A stretch of DNA of 64,000 nucleotides from Pseudomonas cichorii (GTDB taxonomy: Bacteria; Pseudomonadota; Gammaproteobacteria; Pseudomonadales; Pseudomonadaceae), in contig NZ_BLVZ01000014.1 of the NCBI RefSeq assembly GCF_015471405.1, forward strand, positions 1 through 64,000, given 5' to 3'. The notes under the pieces were generated by a model. It ran no database searches. It was not told where the DNA came from and saw only the letters and a list, made by a program, of their open reading frames with translations. A program made the translations under genes and the position numbers. Positions 43,531-55,051 of the stretch are shown here, piece by piece; positions within the stretch are counted from its first letter, which is position 1, and every line of letters starts with the position of its first letter.

Positions 43531-45303
43531 TTACTTGCGTGCCGCCTCCCAGCTTTTAAGCAGCTCGGAATACGCCACGGTCTCGCCTTTGGGCTTCTCG
43601 TTGGCCAGTTTGCGTTGCGGAGCAGCCCAGCCGTCCGGAGACGCCTCGCCCTTCTTGTACCACTCTTCTGCCGTGGTTTCCGGGTTCAGCTTCGGTGCAC
43701 AGCCGCTCTTCTCCTGAGCCTTGGAGCGCTCAAGCCGCATCAGGATAGAGTCCTGATCCTTGGCCAGCCCGTCCAGAGCCTGTTGCGCAGTCTTCTCGCC
43801 GGTTACCGCTTCCGCAACATGACTCCACCACAGTTGAGCCAGTTTCGGGTAGTCAGGAACGTTGGTGCCGGTCGGCGACCATTGCACACGGGCCGGGCTG
43901 CGATAGAACTCGACCAGACCACCCAGCTTGGGTGCCAGCTCTGTCATTTCCCTGGAGTTGATGTCCGACTCACGAATCGGCGTCAGCCCTACGATGGTTT
44001 TCTTCAGGGAAACGGTTTTCGAGGTCACGAACTGCGCGTACAGCCAGGCTGCCAACCTTTGTTTCTCTGGTGTCGAATACAGGAAAGTCCACGATCCCAC
44101 ATCCTGATACCCCAGTTTCATACCGTCTTTCCAGTACGGGCCTTTGGGCGAAGGTGCCATGCGCCACTTGGGCGTGCCATCGGCATTCATCACCGGCAAG
44201 CCGGGCTTGGTCATGTCTGCAGTAAACGCGGTGTACCAGAAGATCTGCTGCGCGACGTTGCCTTGGGAAGGCACCGGGCCAGACTCGGAGAACGTCATGC
44301 CCGCCGCTTCCGGTGGCGCATAAGCCTTGAGCCAGTCGATGTATTTCTGAGTGGCGAATACCGCCGCCGGGCCATTGGTGTCACCACCACGGGTAATGCT
44401 CGACCCCACCGGACGGCAGTTTTCTACGCGAATCCCCCACTCGTCCACAGGCAGACCGTTCGGCAGGCCTTTATCGCCGCCACCCGCCATGGAGAACCAG
44501 GCATCGGTGAAGCGCCAGCCCAGTGATGGGTCTTTCTTGCCGTAGTCCATATGGCCATAAATGCGCTTGCCGTCGATTTCCTTGACGTCTTCGCTGAAGA
44601 ATTTGGCAATGTCCTCGTAAGCAGACCAGTTGACCGGCACACCCAGCTCATAGCCGTACTTGGCCTTGAACTTCGCTTTCAGGTCGGCACGCTCGAACCA
44701 GTCGGCGCGGAACCAGTAAAGGTTGGCGAACTGCTGATCAGGTAATTGATAGACCTTGCCGTCGGGCGCGGTCGTGAAGGACAGACCGATAAAGTCTTTC
44801 AGGTCCAGGGTCGGCGATGTCACTTTCTTGCCAGCATCACTGGCCATCAGTTCGGTCAGAGATTGCGCCTTGCCGTAGCGGAAATGGGTACCGATCAGGT
44901 CCGAGTCGTTTACCCAGCCGTCGTAGATATTCTTGTCCGACTGCATCTGGGTCTGGATCTTCTCGATCACGTCCCCTTCCTGCACCAGGTCGTGAGTCAG
45001 CTTGATCCCGGTGATTTCCGTAAACGCCTTGGCCAGGGTCTTGGATTCATATTCGTGGGTGGTCAGGGTTTCCGACACCACCTTGATTTCCATCCCGCGA
45101 AACGGTTCAGCCGCCTTGATGAACCACTCCAGCTCGGCCAACTGCTGCTCAGGGGTCAGGGTCGAAGGCTTGAATTCGGAGCCGATCCATTTTTTCGCGG
45201 CATCCTCATAGGCATCCGCCCACGCCGTCACGCTCAATCCACTGCATGCCAGCATCGAAGCCAGCGCCACGCTATGTCTCAGCTTGTTGTTTTTGTAGAA
45301 CAT
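43531..45303 (-). CDS. Sugar/polyol ABC transporter substrate-binding protein
   Basis: A 590-residue periplasmic protein, far longer than ordinary family-1 binding proteins (~430). Signal peptide: SVALASMLACSGLSVTAWA, cleaved before DAYEDAAKKW. The length and the gene neighbours (two ATPases, two permeases, a DUF2160 membrane protein) match the GlpSTPQV glycerol transporter described in Rhizobium leguminosarum, where this is GlpV. Glycerol or a related polyol is the best guess; it is not proven by sequence. Start ATG 45303 follows GGAGGTG. Last gene of the operon. Confidence 0.82.
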   Translation of the reverse strand: MFYKNNKLRHSVALASMLACSGLSVTAWADAYEDAAKKWIGSEFKPSTLTPEQQLAELEWFIKAAEPFRGMEIKVVSETLTTHEYESKTLAKAFTEITGIKLTHDLVQEGDVIEKIQTQMQSDKNIYDGWVNDSDLIGTHFRYGKAQSLTELMASDAGKKVTSPTLDLKDFIGLSFTTAPDGKVYQLPDQQFANLYWFRADWFERADLKAKFKAKYGYELGVPVNWSAYEDIAKFFSEDVKEIDGKRIYGHMDYGKKDPSLGWRFTDAWFSMAGGGDKGLPNGLPVDEWGIRVENCRPVGSSITRGGDTNGPAAVFATQKYIDWLKAYAPPEAAGMTFSESGPVPSQGNVAQQIFWYTAFTADMTKPGLPVMNADGTPKWRMAPSPKGPYWKDGMKLGYQDVGSWTFLYSTPEKQRLAAWLYAQFVTSKTVSLKKTIVGLTPIRESDINSREMTELAPKLGGLVEFYRSPARVQWSPTGTNVPDYPKLAQLWWSHVAEAVTGEKTAQQALDGLAKDQDSILMRLERSKAQEKSGCAPKLNPETTAEEWYKKGEASPDGWAAPQRKLANEKPKGETVAYSELLKSWEAARK

Positions 45304-45378
45304 AGACACCTCCAGATGATTATTACCCAGGGCACGTTGCCGCCTCCCGGACAGTCCCGGCACGAAACAGTTGCTCGG

Positions 45379-45651
45379 CTACCCCCAACGCATTACGACA
45401 AACAACCACACCAGCGATACCAGCGAGGCGATCCAGATGCTCCAGTCCGTCACGCCGATGACCAGCAAATGCAGGTAGGCACTTGCCAGCAGTCCGATAA
45501 ACAAACGATCCCCCCGACTGGTCTCGATCGGCAGAAAACCGCGCCGCTCGACGCAAGGCGAACTCAGTTCCCACACCGTCATGCCCACCAGCAACAAAGC
45601 GATGACGCCGAAGAAACTCGCCGTCAGTGAAGTCCAGGCCATCCACTCCAT
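45379..45651 (-). CDS. DUF2160 small membrane protein
   Basis: A 90-residue protein with three likely TM helices (LTASFFGVIALLLVGMTVW, LFIGLLASAYLHLLVIGV, WIASLVSLVWLFVVM) and the ETSRGDRLFIG motif between the first two. DUF2160 proteins accompany GlpSTPQV-type transporters; the role is unknown. Start 45651 follows GAGGAG, 11 bp after the permease stop. Confidence 0.8.
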   Translation of the reverse strand: MEWMAWTSLTASFFGVIALLLVGMTVWELSSPCVERRGFLPIETSRGDRLFIGLLASAYLHLLVIGVTDWSIWIASLVSLVWLFVVMRWG

Positions 45652-45662
45652 ATCTCGACTCC

Positions 45663-46463
<801 letters not shown>

Positions 46464-46472
46464 GGCCGATCC

Positions 46473-47332
<860 letters not shown>

Positions 47333-47336
<4 letters not shown>

Positions 47337-48442
47337 GGCGCACCCCGCTCAGGACCGGACTCAAGCAAGAAATCATCGGCATACACCATCAGCCATTGCG
47401 CCGGAAAACTGATCCAGGCCTGGCCTTGTGGCACGGGCTTGTCTTCGGGCAGGCGCACTTTCAGGGTTTGCCCGGCCAGCGAAAGGGTCAAAATCTTGTA
47501 GGTGCCCAGATCCGCCACATGCACCACATCGCTACACATCGCCTCTTCATAGAGGCCATCCCAGACGTGAATGAACTCGGGACGGATGCCGATCTTCAGG
47601 CTGGTAAACGGTGTATTGGCAATCAATTGCTGCAAAGGGCCGGATAGCGGCACATGCACATCGCCGAAAACCACACCCTCACCCTGAGGCCGGACCTCGA
47701 TCAGGTTCATGCCCGGGCTGCCAATGAAGTAGCCGACAAAAGTGTGTCGCGGCTTCTCGAACAACTCACGGGGCGTACCGAACTGTACGATCTGCCCGCC
47801 GTACATCACCGCAATCTTGTCGGCGAAGGTCGAAGCCTCCAGCTGATCGTGGGTGACGTAAACCATGGTGATATTGAACTGCTCGTGGATCTGCTTGAGC
47901 TTGCGGCGCAGTTTCCACTTCAGGTGCGGGTCGATCACCGTCAACGGCTCATCGAACAGGATGGCCGAGACGTCATCACGAACCAGCCCGCGCCCCATGG
48001 AAACCTTCTGCTTCTCGTCGGCCGTCAGGTTGCGCGCCTTCTTTTTCAGCAAGGGCTGCAAATCCAGGACCTCGGCGATTTCCTGCACCTTGGCCTGAAC
48101 CCGCTTCTCATCCAGCCCCTGATTACGCAGCGGGAAGGCCAGGTTATCGAACACGGTCATGGTGTCGTAGACCACGGGAAACTGGAAAACCTGAGCGATG
48201 TTGCGACGCTCGGGGCTCAGATCATTGACCTCTTTGGAGTCAAACAGCACTTGCCCCTGGGACGGGCTCAGCAGGCCGGAAATGATATTGAGCAAGGTCG
48301 ACTTGCCGCACCCGGAAGGCCCGAGCAACGCATAGGCGCCACCCTGCTCCCAGATATGAGTCATTTCCCGGATGGCGTAATCGTCAGGCCCCGGATTGGC
48401 GCTGTAGCTGTGAGCCAGGTTCTGCAAACGGATCTCGGCCAT
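47333..48442 (-). CDS. ABC transporter ATPase 2 (GlpT-type)
   Basis: A 369-residue ATPase. Walker A GPSGCGKST (~38), Walker B AILFDEPL, switch His in YVTHDQ, and a C-terminal MalK-like regulatory domain (~240-360). The canonical LSGGQ signature is replaced by LTADEKQKVSMGRG, an accepted variant in this subfamily. It probably forms a heterodimer with ATPase 1, which has its own altered motif. Confidence 0.9.
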
Positions 48443-49536
48443 CAGGCAACCCTCGCCATGCGCAGACCGGGCGCCTGGATCAGGCGCCCCTGCTGATCGA
48501 ACACAAAGAGTTTGTGGGTCGGGATATAGACCCGGATCGCGGCATCGACGTCATAGCCATGCACGCCAGGCAAGTGCAACACCAGCGCAAAAAGCTCGTT
48601 GCGCACATGCAGAAAGGTTTCGGAGCCGCTGATTTCCGCCAGCTCGACCGTCACCGCCAGTTCCAGATCGTCATCGTTGGACGGCACCAGGCTCAGGTGG
48701 CTGGGCCGCACGCCGAAACGGTATTCGCCGTCACCGATCTTGCGCAGGTCCGCATTGAGGGGGAAATGCACGAAATTGGCGAAACTGACTTCATTGCCTT
48801 CGATGCGACCGGGCATCAGGTTGATAGGAGGCTCGGAGAACAGTTCCGCCGCCAATACAGTACTCGGCCTCTGATAGACCTCGGCCGCCTTGCCGGTCTG
48901 CACCACGCGCCCTTCATGCAGGATGGTGGTCGTCCCGCCCAGCGCCAGGGCCTCGTTGGGCTCGGTCGTGGCATAAATGGCGATGGTGTGGCGCGCCGCG
49001 AACAACTCGCGCATTTCCTGACGCAGCTCTTCACGCAGCTTGTAGTCGAGGTTGACCAGCGGCTCATCGAACAGGATCAGCTCGGCATCCTTGACCAGCG
49101 CCCTGGCCATGGCCGTGCGCTGCTGTTGTCCGCCGGACAGCTCCAGAGGATGACGCTGGAGGAATTTTTCGATGCGCAGCATCTTCGCGGTTTCCAGCAC
49201 CCGGCTCTGGATAACCTCTTTGGACATGCCCGCCTGACGCAATGGCGAAGCGATATTCTCGAACACGGTCATGCTCGGGTAATTGATGAACTGCTGATAG
49301 ACCATCGACACATTGCGCTGGCGTACCGGCCGCTGAGTGACATCGACCCCGTTCATCAGCACCCGCCCCGTATCGGGCTTGTCCAGACCGGCCATCAGGC
49401 GCATCAGGCTGGTCTTGCCAGACAGCGTGCGCCCCAGCAGCACATTGAAAGATCCGGGTTCAAAACTCAGGGATGCGTCGTCGACCCATATCTGGCCATC
49501 GACTGCGCGACTGACGTGCTCCAACGTAAGTGACAT
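48442..49536 (-). CDS. ABC transporter ATPase 1 (GlpS-type)
   Basis: A 364-residue ATPase, first gene of the operon. Signature LSGGQQQRTAMARAL and Walker B LILFDEPL are normal, but the Walker A reads GRTLSGKTS and the switch-loop His is absent (IYATTEPNEA instead of THD). Together with the odd signature of ATPase 2 this suggests an asymmetric heterodimer with one degenerate nucleotide site. C-terminal MalK-like domain present. The stop/start junction with ATPase 2 overlaps by one base. A sigma-54 promoter lies ~60 bp upstream. Confidence 0.9.
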   Translation of the reverse strand: MSLTLEHVSRAVDGQIWVDDASLSFEPGSFNVLLGRTLSGKTSLMRLMAGLDKPDTGRVLMNGVDVTQRPVRQRNVSMVYQQFINYPSMTVFENIASPLRQAGMSKEVIQSRVLETAKMLRIEKFLQRHPLELSGGQQQRTAMARALVKDAELILFDEPLVNLDYKLREELRQEMRELFAARHTIAIYATTEPNEALALGGTTTILHEGRVVQTGKAAEVYQRPSTVLAAELFSEPPINLMPGRIEGNEVSFANFVHFPLNADLRKIGDGEYRFGVRPSHLSLVPSNDDDLELAVTVELAEISGSETFLHVRNELFALVLHLPGVHGYDVDAAIRVYIPTHKLFVFDQQGRLIQAPGLRMARVA

Positions 49537-49594
49537 GGCGTGCCCTTTGTTATTTTTTCTTGTCGGGGATACAGCTCAATACAGATTGCATAGA

Positions 49595-49609
49595 GCGACA
49601 TTCGTGCCA
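49595..49609 (-). promoter_or_regulatory. Sigma-54 promoter of the ABC operon
   Basis: Minus strand TGGCAC-GAATG-TCGC: the -24 box is perfect and the -12 keeps the GC with the obligatory GG-N10-GC spacing. About 59 bp upstream of the first ATPase start, next to a divergent sigma-54 activator gene. Confidence 0.7.
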
Positions 49610-49683
49610 GATCGCTGCCTTTTCATGAAAGGCGCAAGCTAGAGCGTCCGGCGCTTTTCGAGCGAACGAAGCGTCTTCACAGC

Positions 49684-49766
49684 TGAACAAAAATGAACAA
49701 AAAAAGATGAACACCTGAACAAATTGAACATTGACTTTGAACAATACTGAACGACACTGGATGAAC
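49684..49766. repeat. Array of eight TGAAC repeats (likely activator sites)
   Basis: TGAAC occurs in the same orientation at 49684, 49694, 49708, 49716, 49725, 49738, 49748 and 49762, mostly as TGAACA. Spacings are 10, 14, 8, 9, 13, 10 and 14 bp. The array lies 75-160 bp upstream of the sigma-54 promoter and just before the divergent activator gene, the place expected for enhancer sites. The activator probably binds here and may also control itself. Confidence 0.6.
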
Positions 49767-49829
49767 ACTTCGGGCACGGACGCTCCATGCAAGACCTAAA
49801 ACAAAAACAACAAGGCACTCGCAGGATCC

Positions 49830-51689
49830 ATGCTCATGGCCAATTCCAGCGCATCGCTTGCTCACGACATCATCATTCAGGATTCATGGACGCGCTGTCG
49901 GGACTTCGGTCTCAGCCATCAGTCGCGCCCCTCGTTCGGCGGGCTGCCGGGCGCGCAGGTTTCACAACTGCTGGAGCGCCATCACTCTCTGGTGCAAACC
50001 ACCCATCAGGAAGTGCTGCCGGTCTATGAAAACATCCTCAGTAACTCCAACTGCCTGATCCTGCTGGCCGACAATCAAGGCCAGTTACTCAAGTCATGGG
50101 GCACCCAGCGCTTCGTCGATGCTTCGCAGACTCAGGGTTTCATGGCCGGGGCAAGCTGGAGCGAGCGCGGCGCGGGGACCAACGCCATCGGCACCGCACT
50201 GGCCTGTGAACAGGCAGTGCATATCGAGCCGGACGAGCACTTTCTCAAAGCCAATCGCTTCATGACGGGCTCCGCCTCACCGATATTCGATGCCGAACGG
50301 CGCATGATTGCGATACTGGACGTCTCCAGCGACAGCTTCCTGCCGCCCTCTCACACTCTGGGCATGGTGAAGATGATGAGCCAGTCGGTGGAAAACCGGC
50401 TGATTCTCGACCAGTTTCGCGACAGCCATTTCCAGCTGACCTTCAATACCGGCCTGAACAATCTGGACAGCCAATGGGCAGGCCTGCTGATTTTCGATGA
50501 AAGCGGCACAATCATCTGCGCCAATCGACGGGCCGACAATTTGCTGGGAGTCAGGCTGACCGGCGTCAGCATCGAAGACCTGTTCAAATGCCCGATCCTG
50601 CAACTGCTTGGCGAAACCGAAGCACGCCCTTTCGCATTGCATGCCTTCGGCAATAATCGTTTCCAGTGCCTGCTCAAGCGTCCACGGCGCAAACCGATCC
50701 AGTTATTGCAACCGGTGCGGCCAGCACAACAGGCCATAACGCAACCGACACTCGACCTGAAGGCCATCGATCTGGGCGATGCGAAAGTCGAAAAAGCGGT
50801 TCGCCAGGCTCAACGGCTGCTGGAAAAAGACATCCCGCTGTTGATCCACGGTGAAACCGGGGTCGGCAAGGAAGTGTTCGTCAAAGCCCTGCATCTGGCC
50901 AGCTCTCGCGCCAGCCAGCCCATGATTGCCGTCAACTGCGCGGCGATTCCGGCCGAACTGGTGGAGTCGGAACTGTTTGGCTACACCAAAGGGGCTTTCA
51001 CCGGTGCCCATCAGAAAGGCAGCATCGGCCTGATCCGCAAGGCCGATAAAGGCACACTGTTTCTCGACGAAATCGGCGACATGCCGATGGCAGTGCAGGC
51101 GCGCCTGTTGCGGGTATTGCAGGAGCGTTGCGTTCAGCCGCTGGGCAGCAGCGAGCTGTATCCCGTGGATATCCGCCTGATCTCGGCCACCAACCACAGC
51201 CTGCGCGAACGGGTCCAAACGGGGCATTTTCGTCAGGATCTGTATTACCGGATCAGCGGGCTGAATATCGAACTGCCGCCGCTACGCGAACGCACCGACA
51301 AGCAGGCGCTGGTCCAGCGCATCTGGGAGCAACATCGTGAGCCTCACCAGCGGGCGGGGTTCTGCAACGAGGTGCTTGATCTGTTCGAGCATCATCCGTG
51401 GCCGGGCAATCTTCGCCAGCTCAATAGCGTGATTCAGGTGGCATTGGCATTGGCAGACGAGCAGAAGATCACCTTCGAGCATTTGCCGGAAGATTTCTTT
51501 CTGGATGCTCAGTTGGATGAAGAGCGAGACGAGCCGGTGGCGGCTCTGCGGCTAAAAGGAAGCTTCCCGTGTACCGAAGACCTGAACCACCTGTTGCAGG
51601 CGGCCGGAGGCAACATTTCACAGCTGGCCAAACGGTTGGGGGTTAGCCGCAATACGCTTTACAAGCGGTTGCGGGAGGTGCGCGAATAA
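49830..51689 (+). CDS. Sigma-54-dependent activator (AcoR-like)
   Basis: A 619-residue enhancer-binding protein. The N-terminal GAF-type sensor (~50-200) with SWTRCRDFGL opening and GTNAIGTALA resembles AcoR/AcoK-type regulators. A PAS-like segment follows (~215-290). The AAA+ domain has Walker A GETGVGKE (~340), the sigma-54 contact loop GAFTGAH (~388) and Walker B LFLDEIGD. The C-terminal Fis-type helix-turn-helix is NISQLAKRLGVSRNTLYKRL. It should switch on the divergent ABC operon in response to a small molecule. ATG 49836 is an alternative start. Confidence 0.9.
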   Translation: MLMANSSASLAHDIIIQDSWTRCRDFGLSHQSRPSFGGLPGAQVSQLLERHHSLVQTTHQEVLPVYENILSNSNCLILLADNQGQLLKSWGTQRFVDASQTQGFMAGASWSERGAGTNAIGTALACEQAVHIEPDEHFLKANRFMTGSASPIFDAERRMIAILDVSSDSFLPPSHTLGMVKMMSQSVENRLILDQFRDSHFQLTFNTGLNNLDSQWAGLLIFDESGTIICANRRADNLLGVRLTGVSIEDLFKCPILQLLGETEARPFALHAFGNNRFQCLLKRPRRKPIQLLQPVRPAQQAITQPTLDLKAIDLGDAKVEKAVRQAQRLLEKDIPLLIHGETGVGKEVFVKALHLASSRASQPMIAVNCAAIPAELVESELFGYTKGAFTGAHQKGSIGLIRKADKGTLFLDEIGDMPMAVQARLLRVLQERCVQPLGSSELYPVDIRLISATNHSLRERVQTGHFRQDLYYRISGLNIELPPLRERTDKQALVQRIWEQHREPHQRAGFCNEVLDLFEHHPWPGNLRQLNSVIQVALALADEQKITFEHLPEDFFLDAQLDEERDEPVAALRLKGSFPCTEDLNHLLQAAGGNISQLAKRLGVSRNTLYKRLREVRE

Positions 51690-51700
51690 GCGGTGACTGC

Positions 51701-51747
51701 TTCGCGAATGAATTCGCTCCTACCGTAGGAGCGAATTCATTCGCGAA
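51701..51747. repeat. Perfect REP palindrome
   Basis: A 23-bp REP arm (TTCGCGAATGAATTCGCTCC plus TAC) and its exact complement, separated by one base. It lies between the convergent activator and cysS genes and can end both transcripts. Confidence 0.85.
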
Positions 51748-51755
51748 AAAACAGG

Positions 51756-53138
51756 TCAGTCAGCCAGACGCCAGGTCGTCCCGCCCTTGCCGTCTTCCAG
51801 TATCACACCCATGGCGGTGATCTGGTCACGGATCCGGTCGGACTCGGCCCAGTTCTTGGCAGCACGCGCATCCAGACGCGCCTGGATCAGCGCTTCGACT
51901 TCAGCCGCATCGACACGCCCTTCGGCGCCGGCACGCAGGAAGTCTTCCGCTTCGAGCTGCAACACACCCAGCACACTGGCCAGTTGCTTCAGACGTGCCG
52001 CCAGACCCGCCGCCGCGGCCTGATCGCTGTCACGAAGACGGTTGATCTCACGAACCATCTCGAACAACACCGCACAGGCTTCAGGCGTACCGAAGTCATC
52101 GTTCATTGCAGCCGTGAAACGCTCGATGAACGCTTCGCCGCCCACAGGCTCGACAGACGGCAAGCCCTTGAGCGCGTGATAGAAACGCTCCAGCGCACTC
52201 TTGGACTCTTTCAGGCTGTCTTCGGAGTAGTTGATCGCACTGCGATAGTGGCTGGAAACCAGCAGGTAACGCACCACTTCCGGGTGATACTTGGCCAGCA
52301 CATCGCGAATGGTGAAGAAGTTGTTCAAGGACTTGGACATCTTCTCGCCATTGATGCGAATCATGCCGCAGTGCATCCAGGCATTGGCGTAGGTCTTGCC
52401 GGTAGCGGCCTCGCTCTGGGCGATTTCGTTTTCATGGTGCGGAAATTCCAGGTCGCTGCCGCCACCATGAATATCGAACGTCTCACCCAGGCAGCAGGTG
52501 GACATCACCGAGCATTCGATATGCCAGCCCGGACGACCCGGCCCCCATGGCGACTCCCAGCTAGGCTCGCCGGGCTTGACGCCTTTCCAGAGCACGAAGT
52601 CCAGCGGATCGTCCTTGGACTCGTCCACTTCGATACGCGCACCGATGCGCAGGTCTTCGATCTTCTTGCGCGACAGCTTGCCGTAGCCCAGAAACTTGCC
52701 GACACGGTAATAAACGTCGCCATTGCCTGGAGCGTAGGCATAACCCTTGTCGATCAAGGTCTGGATCATGGCGTGCATGCCGTCGATATGATCGGTGGCA
52801 CGCGGCTCCATGTCCGGCTTGAGGATGTTCAGACGCGCTTCATCCTCGTGCATGGCGTCGATCATGCGCGCCGTCAGCGCGTCGAACGATTCGCCGTTAT
52901 CACGGGCACGATTGATGATCTTGTCATCGATATCGGTGATGTTACGCACATAAGTCAGGTCATAACCGCTGAAACGCAACCAGCGGGTGACCAGATCGAA
53001 GGCCACCATGCTGCGGCCATGGCCAAGGTGGCAGAAGTCGTACACGGTCATCCCGCACACGTACATCCGCACCTTGTTGCCATCCAGCGGCTTGAAGACT
53101 TCTTTGCTCTTGGTGAGCGTGTTGTAGATTGAAAGCAC
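51756..53138 (-). CDS. cysS: Cysteinyl-tRNA synthetase
   Basis: A 460-residue class I synthetase. The HIGH-like motif is HLGH (FCHLGHGRS, ~37), the KMSKS loop is EKMSKSLNN (~268), and zinc ligands are in YVCGMTVY and the CS...H...E region. Normal length. It lies 10 bp downstream of glnS, likely one transcript. Confidence 0.96.
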   Translation of the reverse strand: MLSIYNTLTKSKEVFKPLDGNKVRMYVCGMTVYDFCHLGHGRSMVAFDLVTRWLRFSGYDLTYVRNITDIDDKIINRARDNGESFDALTARMIDAMHEDEARLNILKPDMEPRATDHIDGMHAMIQTLIDKGYAYAPGNGDVYYRVGKFLGYGKLSRKKIEDLRIGARIEVDESKDDPLDFVLWKGVKPGEPSWESPWGPGRPGWHIECSVMSTCCLGETFDIHGGGSDLEFPHHENEIAQSEAATGKTYANAWMHCGMIRINGEKMSKSLNNFFTIRDVLAKYHPEVVRYLLVSSHYRSAINYSEDSLKESKSALERFYHALKGLPSVEPVGGEAFIERFTAAMNDDFGTPEACAVLFEMVREINRLRDSDQAAAAGLAARLKQLASVLGVLQLEAEDFLRAGAEGRVDAAEVEALIQARLDARAAKNWAESDRIRDQITAMGVILEDGKGGTTWRLAD

Positions 53139-53148
53139 TGTCCTAACC

Positions 53149-54843
53149 TCAGCTCCAGGAATCCCGCAATGTCACTGTGCGGTTGAATACCGGGCGACCT
53201 GGCTTCGAGTCCTTGATGTCCGCGCAGAAATAGCCTTCGCGTTCGAACTGGAAACGGTCTTCCGGTTGCGCTTGCCCCAATGAAGGTTCAGCACGACAAC
53301 CCGTCAGTACTTGCAGTGAATCCGGATTGATGTTCTCCAGGAAAGTGGCGCCATCTTCGGCCTTGTCAGGCGTCGGGGAGCGGAACAGGCGGTCATACAG
53401 ACGCACTTCGCACTCGACGCTCGCGTCCGCCGGAACCCAGTGAATCACGCCCTTGACCTTGCGCCCTTCAGGGTTCTTGCCCAGGGTGTCAGGGTCGTAG
53501 GAGCAACGCAGCTCGACGATATTGCCGTCGGCGTCCTTGATGGCTTCGTCGGCACGGATCACATAGCTGCCGCGCAGGCGCACTTCACCGGCTGGCTCCA
53601 GGCGCTTGTAGCCTTTTGGTGGCTCTTCCATGTAATCGTCGCGATCGATGTAGATCTCGCGGGCGAACGGCAGCTCGCGCACGCCCAGGTCTTCCTTGGG
53701 GTGACGTGGCAATTCAAGCTTCTCGACCTGACCTTCCGGGTAGTTGGTGATCACGACTTTCAACGGGCGCAGCACGCACATGGCGCGTGGCGCGTTGCGG
53801 TCCAGATCGTCACGGATGCTGAATTCCAGCATCGCGAAGTCAACCACGCCGTCGGAGCGGTTGGTACCGACCATTTCGCAGAAGTTACGGATCGAAGCCG
53901 GCGTGTAGCCACGACGACGGAAGCCCGACAGGGTCGACATGCGCGGATCGTCCCAGCCACTGACGTGCTTTTCATCGACCAGTTGCTTGAGCTTGCGCTT
54001 GCTGGTGACGGTGTAGCTCAGGTTCAGACGCGAAAATTCGTACTGACGTGGCTTGCACGGCACCGGCAGGTTGTCCAGGAACCAGTCATACAGCGGACGA
54101 TGGCCTTCGAATTCCAGGGTGCAGATCGAGTGAGTGATGCCTTCGATGGCATCGGACTGACCATGGGTGAAGTCATAGTTGGGGTAGATGCACCACTTGT
54201 CGCCGGTCTGGTGGTGATGAGCATGACGAATGCGGTACAGGATCGGGTCGCGCAGGTTCATGTTCGGCGAAGCCATGTCGATCTTGGCACGCAGCACACG
54301 AGCGCCGTCTTCGTACTCACCAGCTTTCATGCGGGCGAACAGGTCCAGGTTTTCCTCGACGCTGCGCTCACGGAACGGGCTGTTCTTGCCAGGCTCGGTC
54401 AGGCTGCCACGGTACTCGCGGGCCTGCTCGGGGGTCAGGTCGTCGACATAGGCCTTGCCCGACTTGATCAGCTCTACAGCCCAGTCGTGCAACTGGTCGA
54501 AATACTGCGAGGCATAGCGCACTTCGCCCGCCCACTCGAAGCCCAGCCACTTGACGTCACTCATGATGGCGTCGATGTATTCCTGGTCTTCCTTGGCCGG
54601 GTTGGTGTCGTCGAAACGCAGGTGCGTCGCGCCACCGAACTCGTTGGCCAGGCCAAAGTTCACACAGATCGACTTGGCATGACCGATATGCAGATAGCCG
54701 TTAGGCTCCGGCGGAAAGCGGGTCACGATTTGGGTGTGCTTGCCTGAATCCAGGTCTGCCTGCACGATCGGACGCAGGAAATTGGTAGGGACGACAGGGC
54801 CTGCCTTTGAATTCGCAGCGGGTTCTGGAGTGGGCTTGCTCAT
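53149..54843 (-). CDS. glnS: Glutaminyl-tRNA synthetase
   Basis: A 564-residue class I synthetase. HIGH motif in PPEPNGYLHIGHAKS (~45), KMSKS equivalent in VTSKRKLKQL (~275), and the C-terminal anticodon-binding beta barrels. ATG 54843 follows AAGGA; another ATG 15 bp upstream (54858) is possible; the much longer frame is rejected. Divergent from ppiB. Confidence 0.96.
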   Translation of the reverse strand: MSKPTPEPAANSKAGPVVPTNFLRPIVQADLDSGKHTQIVTRFPPEPNGYLHIGHAKSICVNFGLANEFGGATHLRFDDTNPAKEDQEYIDAIMSDVKWLGFEWAGEVRYASQYFDQLHDWAVELIKSGKAYVDDLTPEQAREYRGSLTEPGKNSPFRERSVEENLDLFARMKAGEYEDGARVLRAKIDMASPNMNLRDPILYRIRHAHHHQTGDKWCIYPNYDFTHGQSDAIEGITHSICTLEFEGHRPLYDWFLDNLPVPCKPRQYEFSRLNLSYTVTSKRKLKQLVDEKHVSGWDDPRMSTLSGFRRRGYTPASIRNFCEMVGTNRSDGVVDFAMLEFSIRDDLDRNAPRAMCVLRPLKVVITNYPEGQVEKLELPRHPKEDLGVRELPFAREIYIDRDDYMEEPPKGYKRLEPAGEVRLRGSYVIRADEAIKDADGNIVELRCSYDPDTLGKNPEGRKVKGVIHWVPADASVECEVRLYDRLFRSPTPDKAEDGATFLENINPDSLQVLTGCRAEPSLGQAQPEDRFQFEREGYFCADIKDSKPGRPVFNRTVTLRDSWS

Positions 54844-55051
54844 AGGATCCTTGGACATACAAGTGCGCGGCCAGGGTAGGCCGACTAAATCAAAGCGCTT
54901 ATCATAGCCGAAGCTGTCAAGCCCCTGACAACAGAGTGCGCATTTGAGGGTGATAAAAGCAGCAAAATACCTGAAATATGTAACCACCCCTGTAAACTGC
55001 ACGTCAGGGTAATACCGCGCCCATTCACGAATGCCAAGAGAGCGAGTAAGC

